Below are positions 34,553-36,050 of a stretch of DNA of 36,050 nt, piece after piece. The notes under the pieces were generated by a model. It searched no databases. It worked only from the letters and a program-made list of their open reading frames with translations, and was not told the DNA's origin. Both the position numbers and the translations under genes were made by a program. The DNA is from Chitinivorax sp. B. GTDB lineage: Bacteria > Pseudomonadota > Gammaproteobacteria > Burkholderiales > SCOH01. Each line of letters opens with the position of its first letter. The first letter of the stretch is position 1. The DNA lies in the NCBI RefSeq assembly GCF_005503445.1, contig NZ_SCOH01000048.1, positions 1 to 36,050 on the forward strand, written 5' to 3'.

Positions 34553-34882
34553 ATGAAAGCAGGTAAGCAATCTATCGCCATTGGTACCGTAGCACTTTTG
34601 GGCATCATGCAGCCTGGCTTTGCCACCACCCCCATGGTGGATGACAGCCCGCAGATCATCGCAGCCAGTGCAGTCAACGATACCGCCATCACGGCCAAAG
34701 TCAAAGCTGCACTGATCGCTGACCCAGCCGTCGCCGGCCTTTCCATTTCGGTCGAGACCAAGGATGGTGTGGTTATCTTGACTGGTAAGGCAAAAAGCGA
34801 AGTTGAGAAAAGCCGTGCTACCGAAATTGTACAGGCCATTGAAGGCGTGAAATCCGTCCAGAACGAAATCAAGCTGATGTAA
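34553..34882 (+). CDS. Periplasmic BON-domain protein (OsmY-like)
   Basis: 109 residues from the ATG at 34553, placed 6 bases after AAGGAG (34541-34546). An in-frame ATG at 34523 lies at the predicted transcription start and has no ribosome site, so it is rejected. A signal peptide ends near GFA (about residue 24). Residues about 44-108 are one BON domain: DTAITAKVKAALIADP, SVETKDGVVILTGKAKS, IVQAIEGVKSVQNEI. BON domains bind membranes or lipids; OsmY-type proteins are periplasmic stress proteins. The sigma-54 promoter and paired upstream dyads suggest strict activation by an enhancer-binding regulator that is not in this window. Confidence 0.92.
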   Translation: MKAGKQSIAIGTVALLGIMQPGFATTPMVDDSPQIIAASAVNDTAITAKVKAALIADPAVAGLSISVETKDGVVILTGKAKSEVEKSRATEIVQAIEGVKSVQNEIKLM

Positions 34883-35069
34883 CCCAAGCGCGGATCGGCA
34901 TCGGCCAAGACGCTCTGCCGACCCGCCATACTGACCTCGCCAAGCCATGACACCGCAACAGAGAATGCGATCAGGCCTTCAAACAGGTTGAGTCTGGTCA
35001 GGAAGCCAAACGGGTGATTTCCATACCCTATTCATGGCCAGCACAGCCACGTTCCTGAGGACAAAGACC

Positions 35070-35549
35070 ATGCAATCGACAAAACATCTTGCTCATTATG
35101 TACCCGTGCTGCTGGCTACGCTGTTAGCAGCGGGTTGTGATCAAATGCAACAGGACAGCATTGGCAACCAAGCAAGGAATGAACCTTCACAAAATGAACA
35201 GCCTTCTGACCTGGCTGCTGCCGATGCCAACCGCCTTTTGGAAAGGGAACCCACCGCCGCAGGCCAACCCAGTAGCGCAGAACCCGCCGGCAAAGAACCA
35301 GCAGCGCCCTCAGCCAGCCAACTATCCAACGACATGGCATTGGATAATCTGGTCACCAGTGCCATCAATCAAGATGGCGTATTGAAAAGCGAACACATTG
35401 ATGTGACCGTTCAATCCGGCATCGTCACCTTAGCTGGTACGGTTGAATCAAATGTAGTACGCGAACGTGCAGCCACTGTGGCGCAAGGCGTCAGTGGCGT
35501 CAAAGCCGTGAAGAACCAGCTGACAGCTTCGGTTACACCGAAAGGCTGA
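35070..35549 (+). CDS. BON-domain lipoprotein
   Basis: 159 residues from the ATG at 35070, preceded by TGAGGA (35056-35061). An in-frame ATG at 35034 would add 12 residues before an otherwise normal lipoprotein signal, so the inner start is chosen. The lipobox is LLAAGC with acceptor Cys 23, followed by D-Q, so an inner-membrane retention (Asp at +2) is possible. A polar, Ala/Pro/Glu-rich spacer (about 30-90) leads to one BON domain (NLVTSAINQDGVL, VTVQSGIVTLAGTVES, AATVAQGVSGVKAV). It follows the first BON gene by 187 bases in the same direction and may share its promoter. Confidence 0.88.
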   Translation: MQSTKHLAHYVPVLLATLLAAGCDQMQQDSIGNQARNEPSQNEQPSDLAAADANRLLEREPTAAGQPSSAEPAGKEPAAPSASQLSNDMALDNLVTSAINQDGVLKSEHIDVTVQSGIVTLAGTVESNVVRERAATVAQGVSGVKAVKNQLTASVTPKG

Positions 35550-35555
35550 TTGATC

Positions 35556-35591
35556 AACCGGCCGCATTGTCATGGGCAATGCAGCCGGTTT
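35556..35591 (+). terminator. Stem-loop after the BON lipoprotein gene, probable terminator
   Basis: AACCGGC and GCATTG (35556-35562, 35564-35569) pair with CAATGC and GCCGGTT (35577-35582, 35584-35590), 13 pairs with one mismatch, followed by only TTTC. Strong stem, weak U-run. Confidence 0.6.
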
Positions 35592-35714
35592 CACTTCCAT
35601 GCAAAAACAAGCGATATGTTAATGCCCGCACTTGAGTCAATACATCAGGTGCTATATGCAACCCAAATACTGTTACTACTACGTTAACACCGGGTGGTCA
35701 CGCTAAGAACCGTT

Positions 35715-35809
35715 AACAAAACCCAGCGAAGTGGTTCTGGTTAGGCGTGCAAACAAAGACAGTACGAGCGTACGACGAGTTTGCACAACAACACCAGAAG
35801 GGTTTTGTT
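35715..35809. repeat. 95-base nested hairpin, possible miniature element or attC-like site
   Basis: From outside to centre: AACAAAACCC (35715-35724) with GGGTTTTGTT (35800-35809), TTCTGG (35735-35740) with CCAGAA (35794-35799), GTGCAAAC (35747-35754) with GTTTGCAC (35779-35786), and GTAC (35762-35765) with GTAC (35770-35773) around GAGC. All 28 pairs are perfect, with unpaired bulges mainly on the left arm. Weak similarity continues outside (AACCGTT versus AGCCGCT), as in terminal inverted repeats. GTTAGGC at 35741 region resembles an integron core, but the pair is incomplete. Confidence 0.6.
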
Positions 35810-35956
35810 AGCGGCTCTAAATGGCATTGCGTTGCCCTCGACCGAGTTGGCCACATGATTTCGCAAGTGCTTGACACGCAGGAGAAATACCGCGATCGCA
35901 ACAAGCACGGTGATAACGGATTCCGCTGTCAACACCGACACCATCTTGCCAATGCC

Positions 35957-35975
35957 GACGGGGCATACCCCCGTC
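35957..35975 (-). terminator. Stem-loop after the HlyD-type gene, possible terminator
   Basis: GACGGGG and CCCCGTC are perfect 7-base arms around a 5-base loop, 16 bases downstream of the stop at 35992 on the minus strand. No U-run follows. Confidence 0.4.
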
Positions 35976-35991
35976 ATGACACCGTGACTGC

Positions 35992-36050
35992 TCAGCGCTC
36001 CCTTAAACTCTCACTGCCGTACTCCATCAACGGGCTCAGGAAGTACTCGA
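35992..36050 (-). CDS. C-terminal end of a HlyD-family membrane fusion protein (partial)
   Basis: The minus strand from the window edge encodes 18 residues, EYFLSPLMEYGSESLRER, and then TGA at 35994-35992. This matches the very conserved end of type I secretion adaptor proteins (HlyD family), which finish with 'sv..YLLSPl....~eslrER'. HlyD proteins link the inner-membrane ABC exporter to the TolC channel. The gene continues beyond base 36050. The call rests on a short but distinctive tail. Confidence 0.65.
   Translation of the reverse strand, partial: EYFLSPLMEYGSESLRER

Larger units (their letters stand above)
35592..35991. other. 400-base interval without a recognisable gene, holding two hairpins
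   Basis: The frames here are short and lack ribosome sites. The stretch holds the nested hairpin 35715-35809 and the stem-loop 35957-35975. A minus-strand frame at 35741-35977 reads through the large hairpin and is probably not a gene. Confidence 0.5.

Noticed and set aside
35739-35809. Integron attC site
   Set aside because: A GTTRRRY-like GTTAGGC is present, but a matching opposite core and typical spacing are not, and no integrase or cassette is seen; kept only as one explanation of the hairpin.
35741-35977. 78-codon minus-strand frame with a hydrophobic stretch
   Set aside because: It passes through the nested hairpin, lacks a ribosome site, and its end is dictated by the inverted repeat.

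Overview
The window looks like a chromosomal segment of a Gram-negative betaproteobacterium. I infer this from a type VI secretion system (T6SS) cluster, an outer-membrane AsmA-type ydbH-ynbE-ydbL operon, a fused indolepyruvate:ferredoxin oxidoreductase of proteobacterial type, and housekeeping proteins (HemE, RlmD, a YhgN-like MarC protein, a YccA-like protein) of the usual proteobacterial lengths. A Neisseriales-like lineage is a guess. I see no tRNA, rRNA, CRISPR array or intact insertion sequence.

Region 1 (1-13367) is part of a T6SS locus arranged as two divergent operons. Leftward from about 4740: a membrane-anchored Ala/Pro/Lys-rich protein, VgrG (spike), a DUF4123 effector chaperone, and the first 25 codons of a gene that leaves the window and is, by position, the likely effector. 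Rightward from 4901: a membrane-anchored M15 peptidase like TagX, a PAAR tip protein, a 484-residue protein whose C-terminal half resembles a degenerate thiolase/ketosynthase fold, TssM, TagF, and a secreted BON-OmpA protein. Sheath, Hcp, ClpV and baseplate genes are not in the window. A strong bidirectional terminator closes the region.

Region 2 (13400-18280) holds hemE with a MarC-family gene (leftward), a YccA/Bax-inhibitor-1 protein with a UUCG-loop terminator, and a 7TM-GGDEF diguanylate cyclase preceded by a perfect dyad.

Region 3 (18281-26985) holds a very large fusion of an acetoacetate-decarboxylase-like domain to a FAD-dependent desaturase-like domain, a translationally coupled DUF3142 / 754-residue secreted pair, rlmD, a probable frameshifted CBS-domain remnant, and a PilZ protein.

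Region 4 (27030-30292) holds a two-TM protein with a Bro-N-like cytoplasmic domain, then the ydbH-ynbE-ydbL operon (envelope lipid transport). Region 5 (30296-34264) is a long structured leader and the 1168-residue indolepyruvate:ferredoxin oxidoreductase with two tandem terminator hairpins.

Region 6 (34265-36050) has two BON-domain genes. The first has a well-formed sigma-54 promoter and, about 100 and 165 bases upstream of the predicted start, two dyads whose arms differ by a compensating change: the layout of enhancer sites for a sigma-54 activator. The end of the window holds a 95-base nested hairpin and the last 18 codons of a HlyD-type membrane fusion protein on the minus strand.

The strongest leads are the sigma-54/dyad control region, the membrane-bound Bro-N-like protein, the thiolase-like protein inside the T6SS operon, and the decarboxylase-desaturase fusion.
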